From the NCBI GenBank assembly GCA_022821275.1, contig JAJEDY010000042.1, positions 1 through 40,571 of the forward strand: DNA of 40,571 bases. Reading direction: 5' to 3'. Below, one piece after another: positions 16,566 to 25,222 of this stretch. This DNA is from Candidatus Latescibacterota bacterium. Lineage in GTDB: Bacteria > Latescibacterota > UBA2968. Made by a program: the position numbers and the translations under genes. The first letter of the stretch is position 1. Each line of letters opens with the position of its first letter. Below the pieces are notes generated by a model. That model had not been told where the DNA came from. It was given only the letters and a program-made list of their open reading frames with translations, and searched no databases.

Positions 16566-18503
16566 TTATCTTTCCTGTTCTATTTCCAATTGTAGATAAT
16601 CGTACATAACGCCAAAATGAGGATAGTTCTGTCGCTGCCCGCGGTGTTGTTTCCGTGGGAGGAGATCGAGCGTCAACACATTCTCTCCTGTACGCAACAG
16701 CGACGCATCAAATTTAATAAAGTGCTCACTGAAGCGCCCGTAGATACCACTGCGGGGAAGCGCGCTGTCGTTCTCCAAACCGGTAATTTTATCCAGAGAT
16801 TTGCCATTGAGACCGATGGCGATTCCCCCATCGCGATTCACCGACGCCAGGGCGATTGTGAGGGTCGCACGCCCGGACATTGGCTTATCATCGCATTGAA
16901 ATCGGACCTTCCAGGTAGGCAGTCGCCAGTTGCCCTCTCCAGTCCGATCAGCGGGCTGTATGCGGGGTTGCCATCTACCTTTCTCTTCCCAAATTGCCAT
17001 ATGTGCATAATTCCAGTCGCTTCGCTCTTTACTCTTGCCGATCGCGAAATCGACGTCCTCGGGAAAATCCTTCTGGTAATTGAACCATAGCCCCCAGTTG
17101 CGATAGTCATCTCCGCGTCGAAATTCAGCAGCGGTTCGGTCTGGTTTCCCGACACGCCAGAGCAACTTGCCGAAGGAACGGGGTGACCACTGCAAGCTGC
17201 CGAGTTTGACTTCGCCGGTTGTGTTGATCGTGATGTCGTCTTTTCTAAATTCACCAATCATGCCAGGTGCAAATGCGTAAAGCGTATATCTCCCTTTTCG
17301 AACAGCCGGTATTGCAAAGGAGCCATCATCCGCCATCCTGGCGCGGTAGATGTAGTTCTCTGCGCCTTGCTGCTGCCAGTCCAGCCCTCGATGTTCCTGG
17401 GGCTGCGCCAGAACGACCCATCCATTGCTGTGGTGTGTCAGATCCGTGTCTTTGAATCTTCCCGTAACCACAGCCCTGTTGATCGGGTACTCCGGATGTT
17501 CCAGCCAACTGTAGGGCCAGTGCTTTCGATGTTTTTCACCCTCGCGCTTTGCATCATCCCACAAATGCTGGGCATCTTCCCCTTTGTTCATATAAACAAA
17601 AACCGGCCCGAAGATCTTTTCCCATTTACCGCTGACGTAATCCCCTCTGCTGCCGTAGTGGTGAGAATAAAGCAGCTTCAGGATGATCGGTCCCCGATCA
17701 GTTGCGTGGCTGGTATTGTGTTGCTTTGTCGGACCGCCGCAGAGGTATTCATTGCTCGGCGTGACCATCCACACGCCCTGCTTTCCATTGTGCAAACCGT
17801 GTACAAGAGCCTCCTCTGTTGGAGATGACCAGTTATACTTTGTATCCACCTTTCCCGATTGAAGCGCATGTGTGGCATCCATCACCATGCCCTTTGCGCT
17901 GGATATTGCCTTGCTATCCGGAATTACACCAGAGAGCTTGTCATTGACCCTGATATTCACCATCGAATCATTTAAGCGCATCCCAAAACGAAGCTGTGTC
18001 AGTACGGCGTCGCCCGTATCCTCGGGTTTGCTGGCCACGACATAGTAATAGAACCCCGAATCACCCGCTCTCAAGACATAATGGCGTTCCATCTTGAACG
18101 GAAAACCTTTGGGTTGTTTGGGGGTGAATGAAATATCGACCATTTCAGGGTTATTGACGTGGACGTTAAACTCGGGGTTTTGGTCGCGCAAAAATTTTGC
18201 CCTCGCACTCGACTCTTTGCCCGCCATATAGTTTGTGTCCGAATCATCGACATAACTGGCCAGGATGGTGAAATATCCAAACTGTTTGGGAGATAGGAGA
18301 GCGTCCTCCTGATGCGCCAGCGAGATAATCCGTCCAGACGACTTTTGGATTGTCATCGAAACGGAACTGTTCTCAAGGATGATTCTATTGCCAGATTCAA
18401 CAAGCATCGAAACCTCGGCGAAAATCGGCGTGCTGATCATGCACTGGATGGATAGAAGCAGACTACACGCCGCGAGTCTGCCAAACCCAATTTTTTTGAA
18501 CAT
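16566..18503 (-). CDS. secreted rhamnogalacturonan lyase-like protein (PL4 architecture)
   Basis: About 645 residues from ATG 18503 (MFKKIGFGR). The first 28 are a signal peptide with LAACSLLLSIQCMIST as core and cleavage near PIFA-EVSM; an ATG at 18530 is an alternative. The N-terminal domain (to about residue 330) has the PL4 beta-sandwich flavour with HYVLRAGDSGFYYYVVA and QLRFGMRLND. RFKDTDLTHHSNGWVVLAQP followed by FAIPAVRKGRYTLYAFAPGM is the central FnIII-like domain. The end, with GKLLWRVGKPDRTAAEFRRG, WNYAHMAIW and FIKFDASLLRTGENVLTL, is the CBM-like third domain. These three domains in order are characteristic of rhamnogalacturonan endolyases, which cut Rha-GalA bonds by elimination. 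It is first in the rhamnose operon and diverges from the sulfatase at 18618. Confidence 0.85.
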   Translation of the reverse strand: MFKKIGFGRLAACSLLLSIQCMISTPIFAEVSMLVESGNRIILENSSVSMTIQKSSGRIISLAHQEDALLSPKQFGYFTILASYVDDSDTNYMAGKESSARAKFLRDQNPEFNVHVNNPEMVDISFTPKQPKGFPFKMERHYVLRAGDSGFYYYVVASKPEDTGDAVLTQLRFGMRLNDSMVNIRVNDKLSGVIPDSKAISSAKGMVMDATHALQSGKVDTKYNWSSPTEEALVHGLHNGKQGVWMVTPSNEYLCGGPTKQHNTSHATDRGPIILKLLYSHHYGSRGDYVSGKWEKIFGPVFVYMNKGEDAQHLWDDAKREGEKHRKHWPYSWLEHPEYPINRAVVTGRFKDTDLTHHSNGWVVLAQPQEHRGLDWQQQGAENYIYRARMADDGSFAIPAVRKGRYTLYAFAPGMIGEFRKDDITINTTGEVKLGSLQWSPRSFGKLLWRVGKPDRTAAEFRRGDDYRNWGLWFNYQKDFPEDVDFAIGKSKERSDWNYAHMAIWEEKGRWQPRIQPADRTGEGNWRLPTWKVRFQCDDKPMSGRATLTIALASVNRDGGIAIGLNGKSLDKITGLENDSALPRSGIYGRFSEHFIKFDASLLRTGENVLTLDLLPRKQHRGQRQNYPHFGVMYDYLQLEIEQER

Positions 18504-18617
18504 TTTGTGTTTTGCTATGAGGTGCTGCATAACGAAATGTCTTGATTGAGGTTCATTTTTGTACGTACTATTACGCAGTAGTTCTAAACTCAACTCGAAA
18601 CAATAGGAAGAATGCAT
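18504..18617. promoter_or_regulatory. divergent promoter region, sigma70-like site toward the + strand sulfatase
   Basis: A 114-base gap between the leftward lyase operon and the rightward sulfatase. TTGATT (18542-18547) and TACTAT (18566-18571) are separated by 18 bases and point rightward. An opposing promoter for the lyase operon must also lie here but was not resolved. Confidence 0.4.
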
Positions 18618-20033
18618 ATGGCACAGGCACAAGAACGACCACACATACTCATTCTCACGACGGACCAGCTACGGGCGGATTCCATGGGCTGCGCCGGTCA
18701 CCCGCGGGTCAAAACGCCGGTTATCGACTCGCTTGCCAAAGACGGCATGCGGTTCAGCAATTGCCACACCGTGTCGCCGGTCTGCCAGCCGTCGCGCGTG
18801 TCATTTATCACTGGCACCTATCCCCACAACCACGGCATCTGGTACAACCGCGGCGAACTGCCGGTCAACTACCCGACGTTGTTCTCCCAATTGCGGGACG
18901 CTGGCTACCACACGGCAGCCGTCGGCAAGTCGCACCTCTGGAGCCACAAGAAGGTGTCTCATTTGTGCGAAGGCGAGCCGTATATGCAAGCGCTCGGTTT
19001 TGACGTCATCGACGAACTCGGTGGACCCCGGGGAAGTCTCAACTCGAGTTCGTACTTCACCGACTACTTGCGCGAGAGGGGGCTGTACGAGCTCTTCGTC
19101 AGCGACACGCGCGAACGGGTTCGCGACCCAAAGATCGTCAGACCAGCGGCGTTTGAGGAGGACGATCACATGGACGGGTATGTGGGCAGGCGCTCGGTCG
19201 AGTTCGTCGATTCTGCGCCCGGGGACTGCCCGACCTGTCTGTTCGTCAACTTTCCCGGACCACATGACCCGTGGGACGCGCCGGGGAAGTACGCCACCAT
19301 GTATGATCCGTCCGACTCGCCGCCCGCCATCGGCGTGCCACCACGCCCCGCCACGCTCCCCGACGAAGTCGCTCAGAAGGAGGACTTCAAGACGGAGCCT
19401 GGCTTGACCGCCGAAATCGCCGCTGCGATCAGGGCAAACTACGATGGCAAGATCACATTCGTCGATCACTGGTGCGGTGAGATCCTTGCGGCGTATGAAC
19501 GACGCGGCTGGCTCGATGATCTCTGTGTCGTGTTCTGGTCCGATCACGGCGAAATGACCGGCGATCACGGCAGGGTGTTCAAACGCACCTTTCACGAATC
19601 TGCGTTGCGGGTCCCCCTGATCCTGCGCTGGCCCGGACGGATACCATCCGGTACTGTCTGCGACGCACTGGTGGAAACCATCGACGTCGGCCCTGCCTTG
19701 CTGGACGCTCTGGGGATCGACCAGTTGCAGATGTCCCTTGGGCAGTCGTTGGGGCATCTGCTCGCGGAACCGACCGCACACCACCGCACCGAGGTGCTGT
19801 CAGAGATTTACTACGGTGGTTCGCGCAATACGATGGTGAAAACCGAACGCTACAAGTACGCCATGGATCAGCACGGCATGGGGTACATGTTGTACGACAT
19901 GCAGCAGGACCCGGATGAACAGCACAATCTGATCGGCGATCCCGAGCATCGGGATACGGAGAACGAGATGCGGGACACGCTGCTTCGCCGCCTCGCGGCC
20001 AGCGCGTTTGTCATGGACAGCGTGAACCTGTGA
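18618..20033 (+). CDS. type I sulfatase
   Basis: A sulfatase of 471 residues from ATG 18618; an ATG at 18612 is too close to the AGGAAG ribosome site (18604-18609), while the second has good spacing. HILILTTDQLRADSMGCAG carries the first metal ligands. C56-Q-P-S-R followed by VSFITG is the formylglycine motif. WSDHGEMTGDHGRVFKR is the second metal site, and FHESALRVPLILRWPGR follows as in the family. No signal peptide. Its codon use is visibly richer in G and C at third positions than the genes on either side, and it stands alone on the plus strand between two leftward units. Both observations suggest separate acquisition. The stop is 8 bases from the end of the opposing PhyH gene. Confidence 0.93.
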   Translation: MAQAQERPHILILTTDQLRADSMGCAGHPRVKTPVIDSLAKDGMRFSNCHTVSPVCQPSRVSFITGTYPHNHGIWYNRGELPVNYPTLFSQLRDAGYHTAAVGKSHLWSHKKVSHLCEGEPYMQALGFDVIDELGGPRGSLNSSSYFTDYLRERGLYELFVSDTRERVRDPKIVRPAAFEEDDHMDGYVGRRSVEFVDSAPGDCPTCLFVNFPGPHDPWDAPGKYATMYDPSDSPPAIGVPPRPATLPDEVAQKEDFKTEPGLTAEIAAAIRANYDGKITFVDHWCGEILAAYERRGWLDDLCVVFWSDHGEMTGDHGRVFKRTFHESALRVPLILRWPGRIPSGTVCDALVETIDVGPALLDALGIDQLQMSLGQSLGHLLAEPTAHHRTEVLSEIYYGGSRNTMVKTERYKYAMDQHGMGYMLYDMQQDPDEQHNLIGDPEHRDTENEMRDTLLRRLAASAFVMDSVNL

Positions 20034-20041
20034 AAACAGCC

Positions 20042-20968
20042 TCACATCGCAACGACTCTCTGATCAGAAGCACGCGTTTCGCTATCTTCATTCCCAAAAG
20101 CAGCGTTCTTTTCGTCATAATACCTGTTGTATCGTATGTTATTCCCTCCGCTTACCCACACGGCGCGAAACAGTGTTTGCCGTTTTGGCGGCATTGTAGC
20201 AATCACTTCTTTGGGTACGCTGCGACCTCCCCATCTGCTGTTTACGGCATTGTAGAGATGAAACAAGCTCAACCGCTGGCGATTTTCATTTGTCCACCGA
20301 GTACCGGTATGGCATAGTGCTTCTGTGAAGATCAGCGCAGAACCTGCAGGGCACGTATATGTGTCCCAAATTTCGCTCTCGCGGTTGCTCAATGACTCAG
20401 GTCGTTGAAATGCTGCCTTGTGGCTGCCAGAAGCCAGCATGGTGCCCCCGTCACCCGGCTTGATCTCATTTAATTCCCAAACCACGCGTGTCAATCCCGA
20501 ATGCACCTTGCCTGGAAGCATCTGGTAGATGTGTGAATTTCCAATAAGATTGAAATAGCCGCTGCCACCGTGAGGCTTGAACTGATCGTATCCCGCCTCG
20601 CGATAGTCAGTGCGTGTGCGCTCAAATGTAAACCCATAACAGTCCTCGGTTGCCAACTGTTGACTTGAAACAATCTCATTCAAAATCCCGACAATCACGG
20701 GATGATCCAGCAGCACTTGAGAAGGCCCTCCCACCGGATTCCGTTCTTCTGGCGGAAGCGACTCAGGCTCCTTAACGAGCTTCATCTGGTGTTCGTGGAT
20801 CTCTGCCAACTGATCGCCCTCAACCAATCCCGGCAGACAAATCCAGCCCTTCATATCAAACAGGTACTTGTGCTCTTCGGCCATGGGAACGACCGGGAGT
20901 CCATCGGCATTGGTGGTCGGCAACATTTTGCCCACATCAGATTCCAGGTTTGGACGTCCTCGATTCAT
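20042..20968 (-). CDS. PhyH (phytanoyl-CoA dioxygenase)-like protein with HGG in place of HxD
   Basis: A 308-residue member of the PhyH branch of Fe(II)/2-oxoglutarate enzymes. ATG 20968 is preceded by AAAGGAG; the frame is open upstream, but the added residues do not look conserved. The region KPHGGSGYF holds His133 with Gly135 where the iron-binding Asp or Glu of HxD/E is expected. GDGGTMLASGSHK, the distal His220 in ALCHTGTRW and Arg230 or Arg232 complete the fold. Gly at the acidic position is known from WelO5-type halogenases, where it makes room for chloride, but some PhyH relatives are simply inactive or use another ligand. It diverges from an aldehyde dehydrogenase across a 214-base gap. 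Substrate unknown. Confidence 0.85.
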   Translation of the reverse strand: MNRGRPNLESDVGKMLPTTNADGLPVVPMAEEHKYLFDMKGWICLPGLVEGDQLAEIHEHQMKLVKEPESLPPEERNPVGGPSQVLLDHPVIVGILNEIVSSQQLATEDCYGFTFERTRTDYREAGYDQFKPHGGSGYFNLIGNSHIYQMLPGKVHSGLTRVVWELNEIKPGDGGTMLASGSHKAAFQRPESLSNRESEIWDTYTCPAGSALIFTEALCHTGTRWTNENRQRLSLFHLYNAVNSRWGGRSVPKEVIATMPPKRQTLFRAVWVSGGNNIRYNRYYDEKNAAFGNEDSETRASDQRVVAM

Positions 20969-21182
20969 TGCGTCTAACTCCTTTCTGTCATTGCGGTTCT
21001 CCTTCAGGTTGTTGGGATAAGGCATGTTAATACCACAATCGCTTGCTGGCAATTCAATTTGTTGCGTGGTCTGAGCATGAAAAAGCGAGAGGTTGACATT
21101 TTCTTTGCTTCTGCATTTTAGAAACATATCTTGCGTCTATGGAAAGCAATGATGTTCGGTAATGAAATAGGAGGAAGATGAA
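20969..21182. promoter_or_regulatory. divergent intergenic region between PhyH and aldehyde dehydrogenase genes
   Basis: A 214-base gap holding the 5' ends of both divergent genes. Ribosome sites are clear on each side (AAAGGAG before the PhyH gene, GGAGG at 21170-21174 before the dehydrogenase). The middle is AT-rich, but no confident -35/-10 pair was picked. An upstream in-frame extension of the PhyH gene in this region was judged non-coding. Confidence 0.4.
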
Positions 21183-22571
21183 GTGAGTAAAAAAAGAAGT
21201 GATTTATTGATCGACGGGCAAATGTGTCCCCCCTCAAAAGGACAGTACTATCCCCTGTATAGCCCTGTAGATGGCGAATTGGTCGCCGAAGCCGCAGATG
21301 CCAGTCTGGCCGATGTGGACCGGGCCGCTGCTGCTGCGCGTGAAGCATTCTATTCAGAATGGAAATTTTATGACGTGGAGCAAAAGCGCGCTTTGTTTGA
21401 CAAACTAAAAGAGATGCTCCACGCCATGGCCGAAGAACTGGCGGCAGCCAAAGTTCAGCCTCAGGGTGGGGTAGGCATCCCGCCACTGGTTGAGCGCATC
21501 ATCGATTACTACGCGGCGAAACTCGAGGACGGGGTCGGCACACTGATCGAGCACAACGACCAGCGCACCAATTATCTTTGCAAAGAACCGCTTGGTGTTG
21601 TTGCTATTTTTGCCCCCCTTAATGGACCGATGCTGGGCACTATTTTGTCTGCTGTACCGGCGCTGGTAGCCGGCAATACCGTCGTGCTTAAAGCACCGGA
21701 TCAGGAAGCACCGCAGGCGATCATGACCATGCGGGCATTCCACGAAGCTGGTTTTCCTGCCGGTGTGGTCAATGCGCTCAGTGGCAAAGGTCCCGAAGTG
21801 GGGCAGGCACTCGTCGCACATCCTGCGACACGTCTGATCAGTTTTACGGGCAGCACAGCGACCGGCAAGAAGATCATGGCTTCCGCCGCCGCAGATCTCA
21901 AACGCGTGCAACTCAACCTGGGCAACAAAACAGCGCAGATTATCTTTCCAGACGCAGATCTGGATACGGCCGCGACGGCGGCTGTGGGATCGGCCTTTCC
22001 CGGTCAGGCGTGCTCGGCGATAAGCCGGGTATTGCTGCATAAATCCATACGCGACGAATTTATCGCACTGCTAAAAGAGAAGGCACAACAGGCAGGGCCT
22101 TGCCTGTTGGTTGACAAGGCGGCGGTACAGCGCGTGGCGCGCTACGTCGAAATGGGAAAAGAACGCGGCTCATTGCTATTTGGTGGCACTCGTCCATCGG
22201 GAGATGCGTACGCAAAAGGCTGCTATTTTGAACCTACGGCTTTTGCCTTTGTAGATCAGTCCAGCCCGGTTTGCCGCGACGAAATTTTCGGTCCCGTTGT
22301 ATCTGTGCTGACTTTTGACAGCGAGGACGAAGCACTATCGCTGGCCAACGACACGGACTACGGACTGATCTCTTCGGTCTGGACCCGGGATTCCGAGCGC
22401 CAGCGCTATTTTATCAGGCGATTGGAAATGGGAATCGTGACCATCAACAGCGCCAGTATGCTGAGCCATCGCACACCCTGGGGAGGGTTCAAACAAAGCG
22501 GCATTGGCCGTCGCTATGGGGAGATGGGCCTGGAGCCCTTTTTCGAATACAAAACTGTGTGGATTACCTGA
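21183..22571 (+). CDS. aldehyde dehydrogenase family protein lacking the usual catalytic Glu
   Basis: A 462-residue NAD(P)-dependent aldehyde dehydrogenase fold. Start GTG 21183, with GGAGG 8 bases upstream; the nearby ATG at 21178 runs into a stop at once. VVLKAP (Lys170) and FTGSTATGKKI are cofactor-binding. Asn147 in APLNGPM and Cys277 in GQACSAISR are the oxyanion and nucleophile residues. DEIFGPVVSV and WGGFKQSGIGRR are normal. The usual general-base motif LELGGK reads LNLGNK, so Glu is replaced by Asn245. A stretch between the catalytic Cys and KGCYFEPTAF is shorter than usual, which accounts for the modest length. Esterase or altered activity, or a thioester-retaining reaction, are possibilities; CoA-acylating relatives also lack this Glu. 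It diverges from the PhyH gene, so the two may share a pathway. Confidence 0.9.
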   Translation: MSKKRSDLLIDGQMCPPSKGQYYPLYSPVDGELVAEAADASLADVDRAAAAAREAFYSEWKFYDVEQKRALFDKLKEMLHAMAEELAAAKVQPQGGVGIPPLVERIIDYYAAKLEDGVGTLIEHNDQRTNYLCKEPLGVVAIFAPLNGPMLGTILSAVPALVAGNTVVLKAPDQEAPQAIMTMRAFHEAGFPAGVVNALSGKGPEVGQALVAHPATRLISFTGSTATGKKIMASAAADLKRVQLNLGNKTAQIIFPDADLDTAATAAVGSAFPGQACSAISRVLLHKSIRDEFIALLKEKAQQAGPCLLVDKAAVQRVARYVEMGKERGSLLFGGTRPSGDAYAKGCYFEPTAFAFVDQSSPVCRDEIFGPVVSVLTFDSEDEALSLANDTDYGLISSVWTRDSERQRYFIRRLEMGIVTINSASMLSHRTPWGGFKQSGIGRRYGEMGLEPFFEYKTVWIT

Positions 22572-22634
22572 ATATTCAAAACGGAGTGTGATCCGCTTCA
22601 GAGAGTTCAGTGCAACGGGAGGATGATGTCCATT

Positions 22635-23753
22635 CTATGGCGTGTCGATCCACCAGTGAATGAGGTTGGTCAGGCTCAGTTCATACGCGTGCGATGATTG
22701 TATCAGCAGGCGGTTCTGTCTATTGGGATTGTGTGAACCAACTAAGATGCTGTTCGAATATGCGCCTGTCCCCGCCTCGCGCATCCTTAAAATGGTGCCA
22801 TCATCCCAGTTAAGACCATCTTTTGAAGAATACAGAACAAAGTGGCCTTTGTCCTTCTTCTCGCCCTGCATATGTCCACTGCGTCCGGACATGAAATAAC
22901 TGCCGTTTAGCACGGCCATCTGAGGATTCCGGATCTTCTTTTTAAAGTGTGCGATCTTCGGTTCGGACCAGGTGAGACCATCGTTGTCGCTTATCACATA
23001 GTCCATCGTGTCCTCAGCGTTCTTGTTGTATATGTATGTAATGATGCTTCCCGAAGCGAACTTCTCCATAGTGCCATACGATTTCCCGGTGGTGTCGAAG
23101 GGAAGCTCACTGCGCAGCTCGAATGTCCGACCGCTGTCTTTGCTCACGTACAACTGATACACGTGTTCGTCCTTGTTGCCCAGGAAGTTGATCTCATTGT
23201 CGTTCCTGAAGTGAAGCGCGAGTATCTCTCCGTTGTAATACCGCGCATCGTAGAGCCTTCCCCGGTTGTCGCATAGTTCATACGGCTCACTCCACGTGTG
23301 TCCTCCATCTTCACTGATGATATAGGTCGGGATCTGAAAACGCCTCCAAATGGCATCGTTTGTGATGTTACACACGAGGAAGAAGAGGACGATGTCGCCG
23401 TTGTCTGTCAGAACTGCTTTCTCGCCGAAGGCAGAAAATTTCTCGGTGTTGGGTCCTCCTTCTTGTCCCTCGTCGAACAGGTTTTTTGAATAGTCGAGTA
23501 CGATTGGCTCGCTCCAGGTTTCGCCGTAGTCTTCAGAACGCTTGTATTCCATCCATCCCACGGCCGAGTGACCTTTGTTGTCTCCGTTGCAGTTGGGATA
23601 AAAGGCGAGGATCTTTCCGTCTTCATACTCGACGAGTGCGTGTCCAAGATTTCCACCTCTTCTTGTCGGGGAGTGATCGACGAAGAGAATCCCATCGTTC
23701 GGTGGATTTTTTGGGGTGATCTCATAATCTGCTTTGTTTGAGTTCACGTCCAT
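22635..23753 (-). CDS. BNR-repeat sialidase-fold protein
   Basis: A 372-residue six-bladed-propeller type protein. The start is ATG 23753 (MDVNSNKAD), with a weak GAGAG upstream; the longer frame runs into the preceding sulfatase-fold gene and is Arg-rich shadow. Five Asp boxes are visible: SEDYGETWSEP, SEDGGHTWSEP, SKDSGRTFEL, SDNDGLTWSEP and SSKDGLNW. DHSPTRRGGNLGHALVEYEDG at the start and FSAFGEKAVLTDNGDIVLFF fit exo-sialidase-like proteins, but the sialidase arginine triad cannot be assigned with confidence and no sialic-acid genes are nearby. It is last of a three-gene leftward unit, 20 bases after the Thr-type sulfatase-fold gene, so a role in uronate- or sulfate-rich glycans is more likely. 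No signal peptide. Confidence 0.8.
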   Translation of the reverse strand: MDVNSNKADYEITPKNPPNDGILFVDHSPTRRGGNLGHALVEYEDGKILAFYPNCNGDNKGHSAVGWMEYKRSEDYGETWSEPIVLDYSKNLFDEGQEGGPNTEKFSAFGEKAVLTDNGDIVLFFLVCNITNDAIWRRFQIPTYIISEDGGHTWSEPYELCDNRGRLYDARYYNGEILALHFRNDNEINFLGNKDEHVYQLYVSKDSGRTFELRSELPFDTTGKSYGTMEKFASGSIITYIYNKNAEDTMDYVISDNDGLTWSEPKIAHFKKKIRNPQMAVLNGSYFMSGRSGHMQGEKKDKGHFVLYSSKDGLNWDDGTILRMREAGTGAYSNSILVGSHNPNRQNRLLIQSSHAYELSLTNLIHWWIDTP

Positions 23754-23773
23754 AAGTGTCTCTCTGGGTGAAT

Positions 23774-25222
23774 TTAAGTGCCTTTGTAGATATTGGAAGA
23801 GTACATTTCGAAGCCTTCGGGGCCGGGGTAGCCATCGAAGAGTTTGCATTCGGGTACATTGCCAACTGCGCCATTTTTGAGCCAGTCGATGAAGATGGGG
23901 TCGGCATTGCGGTGTGCGAGTTCGGCGAGGCCCGACGCATGAAGGTCTTGAACGCGATCGGGATTTTGAGAAGCGATATTGTCCAAAGAGCCGTAGGGGG
24001 TGAGGATGCTGTCTTCGGGATTTGGGTGCCATTCGAGATAGCCTTCACGATCGAAGACTGTAAAGTAACCGCGTTGAAGATGTCGCATCATTTTGCCGCG
24101 AGCCACGCCTGATAGGGCGATTTCGCGGTTGCCCATGCTGTTATTGCGCGCAGCGTTGAGGATGTCGTAACTTTCGATATTGTCGGGAATAGGCGCGCCT
24201 GATAGGTTGGCGATGGTAGCGAAGAAGTCCTGAGGTTGAAAGATCGCAGAACTGCGACCTGTGTCGCCTTCGGGTGTTTTGATGAAAAGTGGGATATGGA
24301 TTTCTTGTTCGCGAACGGGTGCGCCTTTGCCGATTTTGCCACGTTCACCCACGTTGGTGCCGTGATCACCTGCGACGATGATGGCGGTGTTTTTGGCCAG
24401 ACCTGTGGATTCAAAGGCTTCGAGGAAGCGTCCAAAGCAGTGATCCATCCAGGTGACTTTGGCTGCATAACTGGCTTTGATGCGTGCTTTGGCTTCGTCG
24501 GAGAAGTTGGGATTGCTGCGGGCTTGTGCGCCTCCCTTGAATGTGCGCGGATCGAGACGTCCATCATAGTCAGGTGTTTTGTCGTATTTGAGCATGAATT
24601 CGGGGGGCACGTCCCAGGGTTCGTGGGGGTCGAAGCAGTCGATCCAGAGGAAGAAATTTTCCCGGTTTTTATTGTCGCGTAAAAACTCGGCTGCGGTGTT
24701 GAAGAGTTTGGCGCAATTCCAGTCGTCTAAGTTGTCGCGGCCTCTGTTGGTGCGGGCATATTGAATGAGTGGTGTTGGAAGTTCGTCTTCGAGGAGATCA
24801 AAGAGCGGGTCTTTTGCCCAGTTGCTGGGCCATTTGGCTTCGTCATTTATCCAGGAGCGGTCAACTTCAGCACCGCGAATGAAGGTCCAGGTGTGAAAGG
24901 GATAGTCAAAGGCGTGCCCCCCGTTGACGAGGTGGGGGGTGTCGTGCAGGAGTTGTGTCGCGTAGCCTGCTTCGCCGAGGACATACGGCAGTGCGTTGGT
25001 GTTAAAGGGCAGTGGTTTCCAGGCGTGAAAGGGGCTGCCGTATTTGCCGGTCATGACGTCGGTGCGATAGGGGATGGTGGGAAAGCTCGCTGCGAAGGCG
25101 CGGTCGAAACACCAGGATTGTGAGGATAGGCGGTCGAGGTTGGGTGTTTCGATCCAGTCATTGCCGTTGGCGCCGATATAGTCGTAGCGCATGGTGTCGA
25201 TGATTAAGAGAATGATGTTCAT
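23774..25222 (-). CDS. sulfatase-fold (alkaline phosphatase superfamily) protein with Thr at the formylglycine position
   Basis: A 482-residue protein. NIILLIIDTMRYDYIGANG has the first metal-binding Asp, and VAGDHGTNVGERGKIGKG the second DH pair, so the metal site is intact. The activation motif reads T49-I-P-Y-R followed by TDVMTG, so Thr stands where Cys or Ser is oxidised to formylglycine in true sulfatases. Thr is the nucleophile in nucleotide pyrophosphatase/phosphodiesterase relatives. Phosphodiesterase, phosphonate hydrolase or a non-canonical sulfatase activity are therefore all open. The ATG at 25222 overlaps the stop of the upstream alginate-lyase/PhyH gene by ATGA, so the pair is translationally coupled. 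No signal peptide is visible. Confidence 0.88.
   Translation of the reverse strand: MNIILLIIDTMRYDYIGANGNDWIETPNLDRLSSQSWCFDRAFAASFPTIPYRTDVMTGKYGSPFHAWKPLPFNTNALPYVLGEAGYATQLLHDTPHLVNGGHAFDYPFHTWTFIRGAEVDRSWINDEAKWPSNWAKDPLFDLLEDELPTPLIQYARTNRGRDNLDDWNCAKLFNTAAEFLRDNKNRENFFLWIDCFDPHEPWDVPPEFMLKYDKTPDYDGRLDPRTFKGGAQARSNPNFSDEAKARIKASYAAKVTWMDHCFGRFLEAFESTGLAKNTAIIVAGDHGTNVGERGKIGKGAPVREQEIHIPLFIKTPEGDTGRSSAIFQPQDFFATIANLSGAPIPDNIESYDILNAARNNSMGNREIALSGVARGKMMRHLQRGYFTVFDREGYLEWHPNPEDSILTPYGSLDNIASQNPDRVQDLHASGLAELAHRNADPIFIDWLKNGAVGNVPECKLFDGYPGPEGFEMYSSNIYKGT

Noticed and set aside
18733-19407. 224-codon plus-strand frame inside the sulfatase
   Set aside because: Arg/Thr/Ser-rich shadow of a GC-rich gene in another frame.
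18801-19784. 327-codon minus-strand frame
   Set aside because: Antisense shadow of the GC-rich sulfatase; no motif, no ribosome site.
23754-24032. N-terminal extension of the BNR gene
   Set aside because: Overlaps the upstream sulfatase-fold gene and is Arg-rich; the ATG at 23753 is a better start.
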